Origin: Mesonia sediminis
Lineage (GTDB): Bacteria; Bacteroidota; Bacteroidia; Flavobacteriales; Flavobacteriaceae
Length of the DNA stretch: 64,000 nucleotides
Assembly: GCF_042684705.1 (NCBI RefSeq)
Contig: NZ_JBHULZ010000004.1
Coordinates: 62,001-126,000, forward strand
Direction of reading: 5' to 3'
Shown piece after piece: positions 50,120 through 58,361 of the stretch. The translations under genes and the position numbers were made by a program. The notes under the pieces were generated by a model. That model was not told the origin of the DNA. It was given only the letters and a program-made list of their open reading frames with translations, and ran no database searches. Position 1 is the first letter of the stretch, and each line of letters begins with the position of its first letter.

Positions 50120-50902
50120 TTATTTCCCCTTGAATTCTGGTTTTCTTTTTTGCACAAAGGCACTTACCCCTTCGGTATAGTCTTGAGAAGAAGCCGCTTC
50201 TATCTGAAACTGCGATTCTAAGGCCAGTTGCTCATCTAAGTTGTTCACCAATGCGTGATTCAAAGCTTCTTTAGTCAATGCTAAAGCCTTTGTTGGCATG
50301 TCTCCCAATTTTACTGCAAGTTTATTTACTTCATCCTCAAAATCTTTGGTAGGGTAATATTTATAAATCATCCCAAGACGTTCGGCCTCTTGAGCATCTA
50401 CTTTATCGCCGAGCATAGCTAATGCAGAAGCCTTTTGAAAGCCAATTAAACGCGGCAAGAAAAATGTACCAGCTGAATCTGGTATCAAGCCTATTTTACT
50501 AAAAGCCTGAATAAAAGCAGCTTGTTCTGAGGCCACCACAATATCACAAGCTAAAGCAATATTGGCTCCAGCTCCAGCGGCAACACCATTTACAGCAGCT
50601 AAAATTGGTTTAGGCGTCTCGCGAATAAGTTGAATAATAGGATTGTAATGCTCTTCTAAAATAGCTTTAAAACCAGGGTTTAAACTAGGATCTGTCACCT
50701 CTTTTAAATCTTGACCAGCACAAAAAGCTTTTCCTGAACCGGTTAACACAATAGCGCGAATATCTGGATTTGTAGCAAAGTTTTTTAATTCACTCTGCAC
50801 AGCAAATGCCATTTCTCGATTAAAACTATTAAAAACTTCTGGCCTATTTAGCCTAATGGTAGCTACTCTGTCTTTTATATCTACTTGAATGGTTTGACTC
50901 AT
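50120..50902 (-). CDS. paaG: enoyl-CoA hydratase/isomerase (PaaG/PaaF-like)
   Basis: The 260-residue crotonase-fold protein has oxyanion-hole segments SGKAFCAGQDLKEV (near residue 57) and NGVAAGAGANIALACDIVVA (near 103). An Asp in GLIPDSAGTFFLPRLIG matches the PaaG isomerase catalytic Asp. PaaG converts ring-1,2-epoxyphenylacetyl-CoA to oxepin-CoA. PaaF-like hydration is a possible alternative or additional activity. It lies 34 nt before paaH. Confidence 0.85.
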   Translation of the reverse strand: MSQTIQVDIKDRVATIRLNRPEVFNSFNREMAFAVQSELKNFATNPDIRAIVLTGSGKAFCAGQDLKEVTDPSLNPGFKAILEEHYNPIIQLIRETPKPILAAVNGVAAGAGANIALACDIVVASEQAAFIQAFSKIGLIPDSAGTFFLPRLIGFQKASALAMLGDKVDAQEAERLGMIYKYYPTKDFEDEVNKLAVKLGDMPTKALALTKEALNHALVNNLDEQLALESQFQIEAASSQDYTEGVSAFVQKRKPEFKGK

Positions 50903-51053
50903 TAATGGTATTATTTTATATTTTTCTTTAATTTTATTTTATTTCTATTGGGATTAGGTACCGTGAAAATTTATTTTAAATTGTCGCCCAATTTTTGATA
51001 ATCTGGTAAACAAGGTAAAAATAAATTAGCTTAACATTTATTCAAAGCCAGTT

Positions 51054-51554
51054 TTATATCAAGCATTTGAAATAATCAAATGGCTCTCGGCAATCATCAC
51101 ATTTAAAAAGTGCTTTACAAGCTGTTGAACCAAATTGGCTTACCAAATGGGTGTTCTTAGATTGACATTGGGGACATTTTACTAATTTTTCTTCTCCTAA
51201 GAGCGCACGCTTATCTGCCGAAGCATCTAAAGGCGCAGCGATACCATATTCTTCTAAAGCTTTACGCCCCTCTGGGGTAATCCAATCTGTACTCCAAGCC
51301 GGTGATAAGACCAGCTCTACATCGCAAACATAGCCTGCATCCTCAATCGCCTTTTTAATATCATCGCCAATAACATCCATAGCAGGGCAACCGCTGTAAG
51401 TTGGGGTAAGTTTCACTGCAACGGCCTTATCTTTTAACCGGGCTTCACGAACCATTCCTAAATCTAAAATACTTAAAACTGGTATTTCTGGGTCTGGAAC
51501 CTGCCGCAAAATAGGCTCTAAAATTGGATCTATGTAAACTGATTCTTGTTGCAA
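51054..51554 (-). CDS. paaD: phenylacetyl-CoA epoxidase accessory protein PaaD
   Basis: The 166-residue protein has a MIP18/DUF59 domain with PDPEIPVLSILDLGMVREA and the Cys-containing TYSGCPAMDVI. A C-terminal zinc-ribbon-like tail carries CPQCQSKN, GSTACKALFKCDDC and a final FKC. PaaD is needed for assembling metal centres of the PaaABCE monooxygenase. It follows paaC by 45 nt, in the usual paaABCDE order reading from paaA. Confidence 0.93.
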   Translation of the reverse strand: MQQESVYIDPILEPILRQVPDPEIPVLSILDLGMVREARLKDKAVAVKLTPTYSGCPAMDVIGDDIKKAIEDAGYVCDVELVLSPAWSTDWITPEGRKALEEYGIAAPLDASADKRALLGEEKLVKCPQCQSKNTHLVSQFGSTACKALFKCDDCREPFDYFKCLI

Positions 51555-51599
51555 AACTACACCAATTGATTAGCTAAAAATTATTCATTAAAATATTAG

Positions 51600-52379
51600 T
51601 TACCATTTCATACCTGGGTAAGTTCGTTGCATATATTGCATGTCGCTCAATAAGTAACCCATATGCTCTGAGTGCACCCCCTTTTTACCCCCACGCTGAT
51701 AGAACTCAAAAACTGGCACTTCTAGAGTCGACTCTATTAGAACTTTCTCTACAGCTTGCTTGTACTCCTCTTGCAGCTTTGCAATATCGACTCCATATCC
51801 CAATTCAACCGCTTTTTCTTCGGCTTCATTTGGCTCAAAAAGCTCTTGAGTAAAAGGCCATAAATCATTAATAGCCTTCTGAATTTTTTCTTTACTTACC
51901 GATGTACCATCGCCTAATCGCAACACCCAGTCAGATGAAAATCGCTTATGATAGCTTACTTCTTTAATACTTTTCTTAGCAATAGCGCTTAGTGTTGCAT
52001 CGTTACTGTTTTGCAGTTCGTTTAAAAACAAAAAATGATAATGATCAAATAAAAATTGTTTGGCTATCACATACGCAAAATTAGTATTGGGCTGCTCTAC
52101 TAAGAGCACATTTTTGTACTCGCGCTCGGTTCTTAAAAAAGCTAAATCATCTTCTGTGCACGATTTCTCAGCTAGCTGTGCAGCATATTGAAAATAACTT
52201 CTTACCTGCCCAAACAAATCTAAAGCGATATTGGTACAAGCTATGTCTACCTCTAAGGTAGGACCGTGCCCAGTTAACTCTCCCATTCTTTGCCCTAAGA
52301 TTAATGAATTATCTGCAATGGTAAGTATGTAATCTATTTTATCTCCGTTTTCACGGAAGTCATGTTTTTTTAAACTCAT
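51600..52379 (-). CDS. paaC: phenylacetyl-CoA epoxidase structural subunit PaaC
   Basis: The helical ferritin-like subunit has about 259 residues and pairs with PaaA in the ring-1,2-phenylacetyl-CoA epoxidase. Recognisable segments are LGQRMGELTGHGPTLEVDIACTNIALDLFGQ near residues 27-57, KEVSYHKRFSSDWVLRLGDGT, and the C-terminal GGKKGVHSEHMGYLLSDMQYMQRTYPG. PaaC lacks a functional di-iron site in known members. ATG 52379 is chosen over a TTG three codons earlier. Confidence 0.93.
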   Translation of the reverse strand: MSLKKHDFRENGDKIDYILTIADNSLILGQRMGELTGHGPTLEVDIACTNIALDLFGQVRSYFQYAAQLAEKSCTEDDLAFLRTEREYKNVLLVEQPNTNFAYVIAKQFLFDHYHFLFLNELQNSNDATLSAIAKKSIKEVSYHKRFSSDWVLRLGDGTSVSKEKIQKAINDLWPFTQELFEPNEAEEKAVELGYGVDIAKLQEEYKQAVEKVLIESTLEVPVFEFYQRGGKKGVHSEHMGYLLSDMQYMQRTYPGMKW

Positions 52380-52440
52380 GATTTTCAATTATCTAAAAAT
52401 TGATTTTTATTTAGCTTTCGCGGATTTCACCCGTAAAAGT

Positions 52441-52743
52441 CTACATATGTTTTACCTCATCTGGTAAATCATAAAAAGTTGGATGCCTGTAAACTTTATC
52501 GGAGGCTGGTTCAAACAACTCTCCGTTGTCTTTAGGGTTTGAAGCTGTAATGTTCTTAGACTCCACTACCCAAATGCTTACACCTTCATTTCTTCGTGTA
52601 TACACGTCTCTCGCATTTTCAAGTGCCATCTCTGCATCGGCTGCGTGCAAGCTACCAAAGTGGCGGTGTTCTAATCCGTTTTTACTGCGTACAAAAACCT
52701 CCCAAAGAGGCCAGTTTTTTTTATTGTTTTTACTTTCTGACAT
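52441..52743 (-). CDS. paaB: phenylacetyl-CoA epoxidase subunit PaaB
   Basis: The 100-residue subunit has the PaaB block NWPLWEVFVRSKNGLEHRHFGSLHAADAEMAL (described by its start near residue 9) and VYTRRNEGVSIWVV. PaaB is essential for the activity of the PaaABCE complex. Intergenic spacers of 61 nt to paaC and 158 nt to paaA are longer than usual inside this operon. Confidence 0.95.
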   Translation of the reverse strand: MSESKNNKKNWPLWEVFVRSKNGLEHRHFGSLHAADAEMALENARDVYTRRNEGVSIWVVESKNITASNPKDNGELFEPASDKVYRHPTFYDLPDEVKHM

Positions 52744-52901
52744 ATTTATTTTTTATGTAATCAAAGTTATTATTAAGCGAAAAAAACTTGCGTTTCTTTA
52801 ATTTGAAAACTAGTTTAACCCCGAGGGTTTTACATTGTTCTACTAAGGTGTCTTTTTTTACCAACCTGTAAAAATCCGCTTTAAGCTTAGCTCATTAAAT
52901 T

Positions 52902-53858
52902 TTATCCAGCTTGCTTCACTTTTCTTTCTGCTTTTTTCTCGGCATAAGCCATTGCAGCATCTCGCACCCATTCACCTTCTTCCCAAGCGTCAACACGGGT
53001 TTGTAAGCGTTCTTTGTTGCAGGGTCCGTGGCCCTTTACTACTTGCCAAAATTCATCCCAGTTTATAGGACCAAAATCATAATGACCACGCTCCTCGTTC
53101 CATTTTAAATCTGGATCAGGAATAGACAAACCTAAGATATTGGCTTGTGGCACAGTTTGGTCAATAAACTGCTGGCGCAATTCATCGTTTGTTTTACGTT
53201 TCAATTTCCACTTCATAGACTGCTCGGTATGGGTAGACATATCGTCTGTTGGGCCAAACATCATTAAACTAGGCCACCACCAACGGTTCAATGCATCTTG
53301 AGCCATTTCTTTTTGCTCTGGTGTACCATTAGCCAATGTAAGCATAATCTCGTAGCCTTGCCTTTGGTGAAAACTTTCTTCTTTACATACTCGCACCATA
53401 GCCCTTGCATAAGGACCAAAGGAAGTACTACAAAGCGGAACTTGGTTTATAATGGCTGCACCGTCTACCAGCCAACCAATAGCTCCTATATCTGCCCAGG
53501 TGATGGTAGGGTAATTAAATATGCTAGAGTATTTTGCTTTACCTGAGTGTAATTGCTCATAAAGTTCTTCCCTAGAAATACCTAAAGTTTCGGTTGCACT
53601 GTATAAGTATAATCCGTGACCAGCTTCATCCTGCACTTTGGCCAACAGAGCCACTTTTCTTCTTAACGAAGGTGCTCTTGTAATCCAATTTCCTTCGGGT
53701 AGCATACCTACAATTTCTGAGTGGGCGTGTTGAGACATTTGCCTTATGTGTGTTTTTCTATACTTCTCTGGCATCCAGTCTTTAGGCTCTATCTTTTCGT
53801 CACGGGCTATTTTAGCTTCAAAAATAGCCTCTAAATTTTTAATTTCCTTTTCGCTCAT
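52902..53858 (-). CDS. paaA: phenylacetyl-CoA epoxidase catalytic subunit PaaA
   Basis: The 318-residue di-iron oxygenase has carboxylate/His ligands visible in HAHSEIVGMLPEGNW, QDEAGHGLYLYSA (ExxH), and CKEESFHQRQGYEIM (ExxH). The highly conserved RWWWPSLMMFGPTDD block follows. It epoxidises the aromatic ring of phenylacetyl-CoA with O2 and electrons from PaaE. It lies 75 nt after paaE and is first of the ABCD run. Confidence 0.96.
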   Translation of the reverse strand: MSEKEIKNLEAIFEAKIARDEKIEPKDWMPEKYRKTHIRQMSQHAHSEIVGMLPEGNWITRAPSLRRKVALLAKVQDEAGHGLYLYSATETLGISREELYEQLHSGKAKYSSIFNYPTITWADIGAIGWLVDGAAIINQVPLCSTSFGPYARAMVRVCKEESFHQRQGYEIMLTLANGTPEQKEMAQDALNRWWWPSLMMFGPTDDMSTHTEQSMKWKLKRKTNDELRQQFIDQTVPQANILGLSIPDPDLKWNEERGHYDFGPINWDEFWQVVKGHGPCNKERLQTRVDAWEEGEWVRDAAMAYAEKKAERKVKQAG

Positions 53859-53933
53859 AATCCTTTTTTTAGTTAAGAAGATAGTAATTATTGCAACAAA
53901 TTACAAACTTTATTGGTTTTGTGTAAAGATGGT

Positions 53934-55007
53934 TTATACGTCAAAATCTACTTTTACCTTTTTAGTCTTGGGTACGGCTTGACAACTTAACACTAAGTTT
54001 TGTTGAATTTCATTTTCTTCTAAGGCATAATTAATTTTCATTTCAACCTCTCCCTCTAAAACTTGGCATTTGCAAGTACTACAAACCCCTCCTTTACAAG
54101 CAAAAGGTAAATCGGCCCCTGCTCCTAATGCCGCATCAAGCACGTTATCATATTCTTGTGTCATGGTAAAACTAAATTCTTTACCTCCATCGACAATGGT
54201 AACCTGTGTTCCCTCTACATTTCTTTTAGCTAAGCGTTTGGCACGTGCGATGTCCTCTTCTGAAAGACCACTTACAAACAGCTCAAAGTGAACTAATTCT
54301 TTTGGCAAGCCAGCTTTGATTAAATAATCACTTACATAATTCACCATGCTTTCTGGACCACATAAGAACACCTCACTTGTGTCTGGAATATCAATAAAAG
54401 TGCGTGTCAAAACCGCCATTTTCTCATCGTTAAACCTACCGTTAAACAACTCGATATCTCTGCGTTCTTGTGTTAAGAAGTAATAAATCTCTAACCGTCC
54501 AAAATATTCATTACGCAATTGCTCTAACTCCTCTTTAAAAATAATTGATTTTGCGGTTTTGTTTACATAAAACAGTTTACAGGTGGAGTTTGGCTCTAGT
54601 GCTAAGTGCGACTTAATCATGGATAAAATTGGAGTAATTCCACTTCCGGCAGCAAAAAACAAATAATTCTTAGCCTTTTCTTTTTGTACCGAAACACCAA
54701 ATTTACCGCTAGGCGCCATCACCTCAAGTTCATCTCCTATTTTTAACTCCTGGTTGATATAAGTAGAAAAAACACCAGTAGGTATTTCTTTGACGGCTAC
54801 ACGCCATTCTTGTTCAACAGGGCTAGAACAAAGCGAGTATGAACGTCGCACATCTTCACCAGCAATATTTTTTTTCAAGGTCAAATGCTGACCTTGATTA
54901 AATTTAAATTCTGTTTTTAACTCCTCGGGAACATCAAATGTTACTACACTACAATCTGATGTTTCTTTATAAATATCTTTTACCTTTAATTTGTGAAATT
55001 TTGCCAT
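53934..55007 (-). CDS. paaE: phenylacetyl-CoA epoxidase reductase PaaE
   Basis: The 357-residue reductase has an FAD domain (RRSYSLCSSP near residue 54), an NAD(P)H domain (FFAAGSGITPILSMI; FLCGPESMV), and a C-terminal plant-type 2Fe-2S ferredoxin domain with CKGGVCSTCKCQVLEG plus a later Cys (LSCQAVP). It feeds electrons from NADPH to PaaA. In this genome paaE precedes paaA, and its promoter lies under the TetR operator at 55028-55053. Confidence 0.95.
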   Translation of the reverse strand: MAKFHKLKVKDIYKETSDCSVVTFDVPEELKTEFKFNQGQHLTLKKNIAGEDVRRSYSLCSSPVEQEWRVAVKEIPTGVFSTYINQELKIGDELEVMAPSGKFGVSVQKEKAKNYLFFAAGSGITPILSMIKSHLALEPNSTCKLFYVNKTAKSIIFKEELEQLRNEYFGRLEIYYFLTQERRDIELFNGRFNDEKMAVLTRTFIDIPDTSEVFLCGPESMVNYVSDYLIKAGLPKELVHFELFVSGLSEEDIARAKRLAKRNVEGTQVTIVDGGKEFSFTMTQEYDNVLDAALGAGADLPFACKGGVCSTCKCQVLEGEVEMKINYALEENEIQQNLVLSCQAVPKTKKVKVDFDV

Positions 55008-55027
55008 ATCTAGGTTTAATCTTCCTC

Positions 55028-55053
55028 ACAAAACTAACGATTGTTAGTTTTGT
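55028..55053. promoter_or_regulatory. TetR-type operator on the paaE promoter
   Basis: A perfect inverted repeat has 11-nt arms (ACAAAACTAAC and GTTAGTTTTGT) around GATT. It covers the -7 element of the paaE promoter and lies between the TetR regulator gene and paaE. By position it should be the PaaR-type binding site. Confidence 0.75.
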
Positions 55054-55060
55054 ATGCAAA
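55029..55060 (-). promoter_or_regulatory. promoter of the paaE-paaI operon
   Basis: On the minus strand TTTG (55060-55057) and TAGTTTTG (55036-55029) are separated by 20 nt. The -7 element lies inside the operator's left arm, so repressor binding would block initiation. The predicted leader is about 15 nt. Confidence 0.75.
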
Positions 55061-55100
55061 TTTCGTCAATTAATTTAACAAGACTCTAGTTTGCAATACT

Positions 55101-55673
55101 TTAACTACGAATACCCATTAGCAAAGTGGTGCACAAATCTCTTTTCACTTTCTCAAAATCTAACATTTTGTGTTTGGCGTACCATAAGTAAAAAGTGCGT
55201 AGGGTTGATAAAATAGAGAAAAGCATAATTTCTTGATCAATTGGCTTAAGCGCCTTTTCTCGTATACCTTGCCGTAGTAATGTTCTAAATTTCTCTTCGT
55301 ATGCGTTCCGCATTTTTATGTATTGCTTCTTATCAACATCATTTAAATGCACCCAATCGTTATTCATACAAGCCAAAAACTCACTTTTCTCAAGTGTCAA
55401 ATCAATATGCATGGTAATTATAGCTTCTAATTTTTGCAAGATTGGCCGAGATTCATCAAAAACTGAATTAATATGATTAGTAAATTCTACGCTCACTTCA
55501 AAAATTATGGCACCCAATATACTTTGTTTAGAAGGCAAATGATTATATATACTAGCTGCTTTAATTCCCATTTCTTGAGCTAAATCACGCATAGAAACGG
55601 CATTAAAACCTTTTTCTTTAAACAACAAGGCGGCTGTATTAATTATTTCTTGCTTTCTAGTAATAGGTGTCAT
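55101..55673 (-). CDS. TetR-family regulator of the phenylacetate genes (PaaR-like)
   Basis: The protein has about 190 residues. The N-terminal TetR helix-turn-helix reads KQEIINTAALLFKEKGFNAVSMRDLA then MGIKAASIYNHLPSKQ, given here by its AALLFKEKGF and IYNHLPSK parts, and a variable ligand-binding C-terminus follows. It is directly upstream of paaE and the operator at 55028-55053. In several bacteria TetR-type PaaR represses paa genes and is released by phenylacetyl-CoA; the same ligand is likely here but not shown. ATG 55673 is preferred to an upstream GTG at 55688. Confidence 0.88.
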   Translation of the reverse strand: MTPITRKQEIINTAALLFKEKGFNAVSMRDLAQEMGIKAASIYNHLPSKQSILGAIIFEVSVEFTNHINSVFDESRPILQKLEAIITMHIDLTLEKSEFLACMNNDWVHLNDVDKKQYIKMRNAYEEKFRTLLRQGIREKALKPIDQEIMLFSILSTLRTFYLWYAKHKMLDFEKVKRDLCTTLLMGIRS

Positions 55674-55757
55674 CTTTATATTAATCACAAATGGCTCGAA
55701 ATTTTTACGAACAGCATTTTAATTTGAATTAAGAGACACAAATTTATACTTTTAAAA

Positions 55758-55787
55758 TTTGTTGGCTCCCACAGAGAATTATCTTTG
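55758..55787 (+). promoter_or_regulatory. promoter of the aromatic amino acid hydroxylase gene
   Basis: TTTG (55758-55761) and TATCTTTG (55780-55787) have an 18-nt spacer. The predicted leader before ATG 55810 is about 17 nt. Confidence 0.75.
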
Positions 55788-55809
55788 TAGATAAATCAAG
55801 TATATCATC

Positions 55810-57552
55810 ATGGCCGATACGTACCAAAGTAATCCCTTAATTGAGGCCTTACCTCCTCACTTAAAACAATTCATAAAACCACAAAATTATGAATCTTACA
55901 CTCCTATTAACCAAGCGGTATGGCGTTATGTTATGCGAAAAAATGTTGATTATTTAAGTAAAGTAGCCCATTCTTCTTATTTAGACGGATTGAAAAAGAC
56001 AGGAATCTCTATCGATGAAATTCCAAGTATGTATGGCATGAATCGCATTTTAAAAGATATTGGTTGGGCGGCTGTTGCCGTTGATGGTTTTATACCTCCC
56101 AATGCTTTTATGGAGTTTCAGGCTTACAAGGTGTTGGTTATCGCCTCAGAGATACGACAATTAGAAAATATTGAATACACTCCCGCACCAGATATTATCC
56201 ACGAAGGTGCAGGACACGCACCAATTATTGCGAGCCCCGATTACGCAGAATATTTAAGACGTTTTGGAGCTATAGGCAGCAAAGCCATTGCTTCTGCACA
56301 CGATATGGAAATGTACCATGCGGTGCGCGACTTATCTATTTTAAAAGAAAGTGATTACGCTTCCGCGGAAGCGATAAAAGAAGCCGAAAATAAAGTAGAA
56401 CAACTACAAAAGAAAAAAGTAGAGCCTTCTGAAATTGCAAAAATAAGAAACCTGCATTGGTGGACCGTTGAATACGGCCTAGTTGGCAGCCTAGATAATC
56501 CTAAAATTTACGGAGCCGGACTTCTGTCTTCTATTGGAGAAAGCAAAAGTTGTATGCAACCTGAAGTAAAAAAGATACCGTATTCTATTGAAGCCGCCAA
56601 GCAAGATTTCGACATTACAAAACCTCAACCACAACTTTATATTACGCCAGATTTCGCCTATTTGGCCGAGGTTTTAGAAGAATTTGCTGATGGCATGGCA
56701 TTGAGAAAAGGAGGCCACAGAGGCTTAAAACGTCTAATTGACTCAAAATCAATTGGAACAATTGAATTGAGTACCGGAATTCAAGTTTCAGGAACCTTTA
56801 CCCGAATGATAAAAAATGAAGAAAACGAAGTTGTATATTTTGAAACCCAAGGCCCTACAGCTCTAGCCAATCGTGATAAAGAATTAATAGGCCACGGCAT
56901 TAACACTCACCACAATGGTTTTAGATCTCCTATTGGCAAATTAAAAGGTATTAATTTATCCATAGAAAATATGGGACCGCGTGATTTAAAAGCCTACAAT
57001 TTTTACGACAACAAACGAATTGAATTTACTTTTGAAAGTGGAATCGTTGTTGAAGGACTTAATGTTACGGGTATTAGAAATTTAAAAGGTGAACTTATAC
57101 TAATTCAATTTACAGATTGCACCGTCACCTATGGAGATGAAATTTTATTTGCTCCAAAAGACGGCGACTTTTATTTGGCCGTTGGTAAAAAGGTGGTTTC
57201 TGCTTTTGCTGGAGCAGCAGACCCCTATTCTTTTGAGGCAACAATTCACGAACTCTCTACTTCACCAAAAGGTTTTAAAAAATCTAAAGCGCAAATAGAG
57301 CTAGAGCAATTATATCAAAAAGTAAGAAATATACGAGAGACAGGAGAAGAACAAGTGCAACTATTACTTATTTTAGAAAACCTAAGACAAGATTACCCTT
57401 TAGATTGGTTGCTACCCCTAGAAATTTATGAGCTTGCTAAGCAGCTTAAGAATAACATCTTAAAAAACCATGCTCTTGATGCTTTAAATGAATTGAAGGT
57501 AAAACGTCCACAAATTAAACATCTTATTGAAGATGGCATGGGCTTGATTTAA
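55810..57552 (+). CDS. aromatic amino acid hydroxylase (phenylalanine 4-monooxygenase-like), long form
   Basis: Residues about 20-310 are the pterin-dependent hydroxylase domain. The iron ligands are His 131 and His 136 in HEGAGHAPI and Glu 221 in WTVEYGLVG. The family reaction is phenylalanine to tyrosine with tetrahydropterin and O2. Residues about 315-580 form a C-terminal extension absent from the short (~270-residue) proteobacterial enzymes, with a beta-rich part and a helical tail. Such long forms occur in Bacteroidota and some Bacillus. The gene is divergent from the TetR/paa unit, so aromatic catabolism is clustered, though tyrosine made here would leave by the homogentisate route rather than paa. 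Confidence 0.85.
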   Translation: MADTYQSNPLIEALPPHLKQFIKPQNYESYTPINQAVWRYVMRKNVDYLSKVAHSSYLDGLKKTGISIDEIPSMYGMNRILKDIGWAAVAVDGFIPPNAFMEFQAYKVLVIASEIRQLENIEYTPAPDIIHEGAGHAPIIASPDYAEYLRRFGAIGSKAIASAHDMEMYHAVRDLSILKESDYASAEAIKEAENKVEQLQKKKVEPSEIAKIRNLHWWTVEYGLVGSLDNPKIYGAGLLSSIGESKSCMQPEVKKIPYSIEAAKQDFDITKPQPQLYITPDFAYLAEVLEEFADGMALRKGGHRGLKRLIDSKSIGTIELSTGIQVSGTFTRMIKNEENEVVYFETQGPTALANRDKELIGHGINTHHNGFRSPIGKLKGINLSIENMGPRDLKAYNFYDNKRIEFTFESGIVVEGLNVTGIRNLKGELILIQFTDCTVTYGDEILFAPKDGDFYLAVGKKVVSAFAGAADPYSFEATIHELSTSPKGFKKSKAQIELEQLYQKVRNIRETGEEQVQLLLILENLRQDYPLDWLLPLEIYELAKQLKNNILKNHALDALNELKVKRPQIKHLIEDGMGLI

Positions 57553-58157
57553 AAAAGTATTTCTAGCTCTTTAGCCGATTGTACGGGCTGTTTGTAGTAC
57601 TCTAAAGTCCAACCTAGACTTTGTGTTAATACAAAAATCTTTTGCAACTCGTTAATTAATCGCTCATCTGCGTTACTCATTAGGCTTGATGCTTCAATTT
57701 CATTTTGCAGTTTACGGGTTATACGTTTTTTTATGGTGTTGTAATCTTTTGCCTCAAATTTATTAAGATAATCTGCAGATATATCATAATAATCAAAATC
57801 GGGATAAATACTTAATTCAGGTTCTGGTATACGGGTTATACGCAACACTTGCGTTCTGGGGTTTACTTCATAAGAAAGTTGGTTCAAGTCATAGCTTACG
57901 GTAGCTTTCGCATTGACGGCTACGAGTGCTTTTTTACGCGCTTCTATACCCAAAAACACATCTTTACTCGATTCATAAGTGTAAATTTGTGCATAGTTGC
58001 CTTCGGTAACTATAAGCTTGGTCACATTTTTTATTTGCTTTTCAAGTAGTTGACTGGTTTGTAACAGTTCTAATTTTTGGTCTTTTTGAGTTTTAAAATA
58101 CCAAAACCCAAGAAGCAAAATGCCACTAAACAAAAAACCAAATATAAATTTTCTCAT
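57549..58157 (-). CDS. DUF4230 domain membrane-anchored protein
   Basis: The protein has about 202 residues and one N-terminal transmembrane helix (FIFGFLFSGILLLGFWYF). An extracytoplasmic DUF4230 domain follows, with LIVTEGNYAQIYTYE, a KALVAVNAKATVSYDLNQL strand pair and RITRIPEPELSIYPD. Function is unknown. It converges with the hydroxylase gene, overlapping it by 4 nt at the 3' ends. ATG 58157 is preferred to the TTG two codons upstream. Confidence 0.82.
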   Translation of the reverse strand: MRKFIFGFLFSGILLLGFWYFKTQKDQKLELLQTSQLLEKQIKNVTKLIVTEGNYAQIYTYESSKDVFLGIEARKKALVAVNAKATVSYDLNQLSYEVNPRTQVLRITRIPEPELSIYPDFDYYDISADYLNKFEAKDYNTIKKRITRKLQNEIEASSLMSNADERLINELQKIFVLTQSLGWTLEYYKQPVQSAKELEILF

Positions 58158-58305
58158 AGCCAATTTTAGTTCTAAAATACAAATTTAGACTACAACTAAC
58201 CATGTAAGCAATCACGATTTACTATAGTGGACCAATTAATTACAAAACGTCCAAATTTATTAATATCGGATAAAATTCTAAGCTCTAAACAAAGATAAAA
58301 GTTAA

Positions 58306-58319
58306 GTAACTTAAGTTAC
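58306..58319. promoter_or_regulatory. 14-bp palindrome upstream of the rhodanese gene
   Basis: GTAACTTAAGTTAC is perfectly self-complementary. It lies about 42 nt before the rhodanese ATG and immediately upstream of a TACTTTG -7-like element. It is a candidate operator, but no regulator gene is adjacent. Confidence 0.35.
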
Positions 58320-58361
58320 CAGCATAAAGAGAAACATTGTTTTACTTTGACAAAAAAAGAA

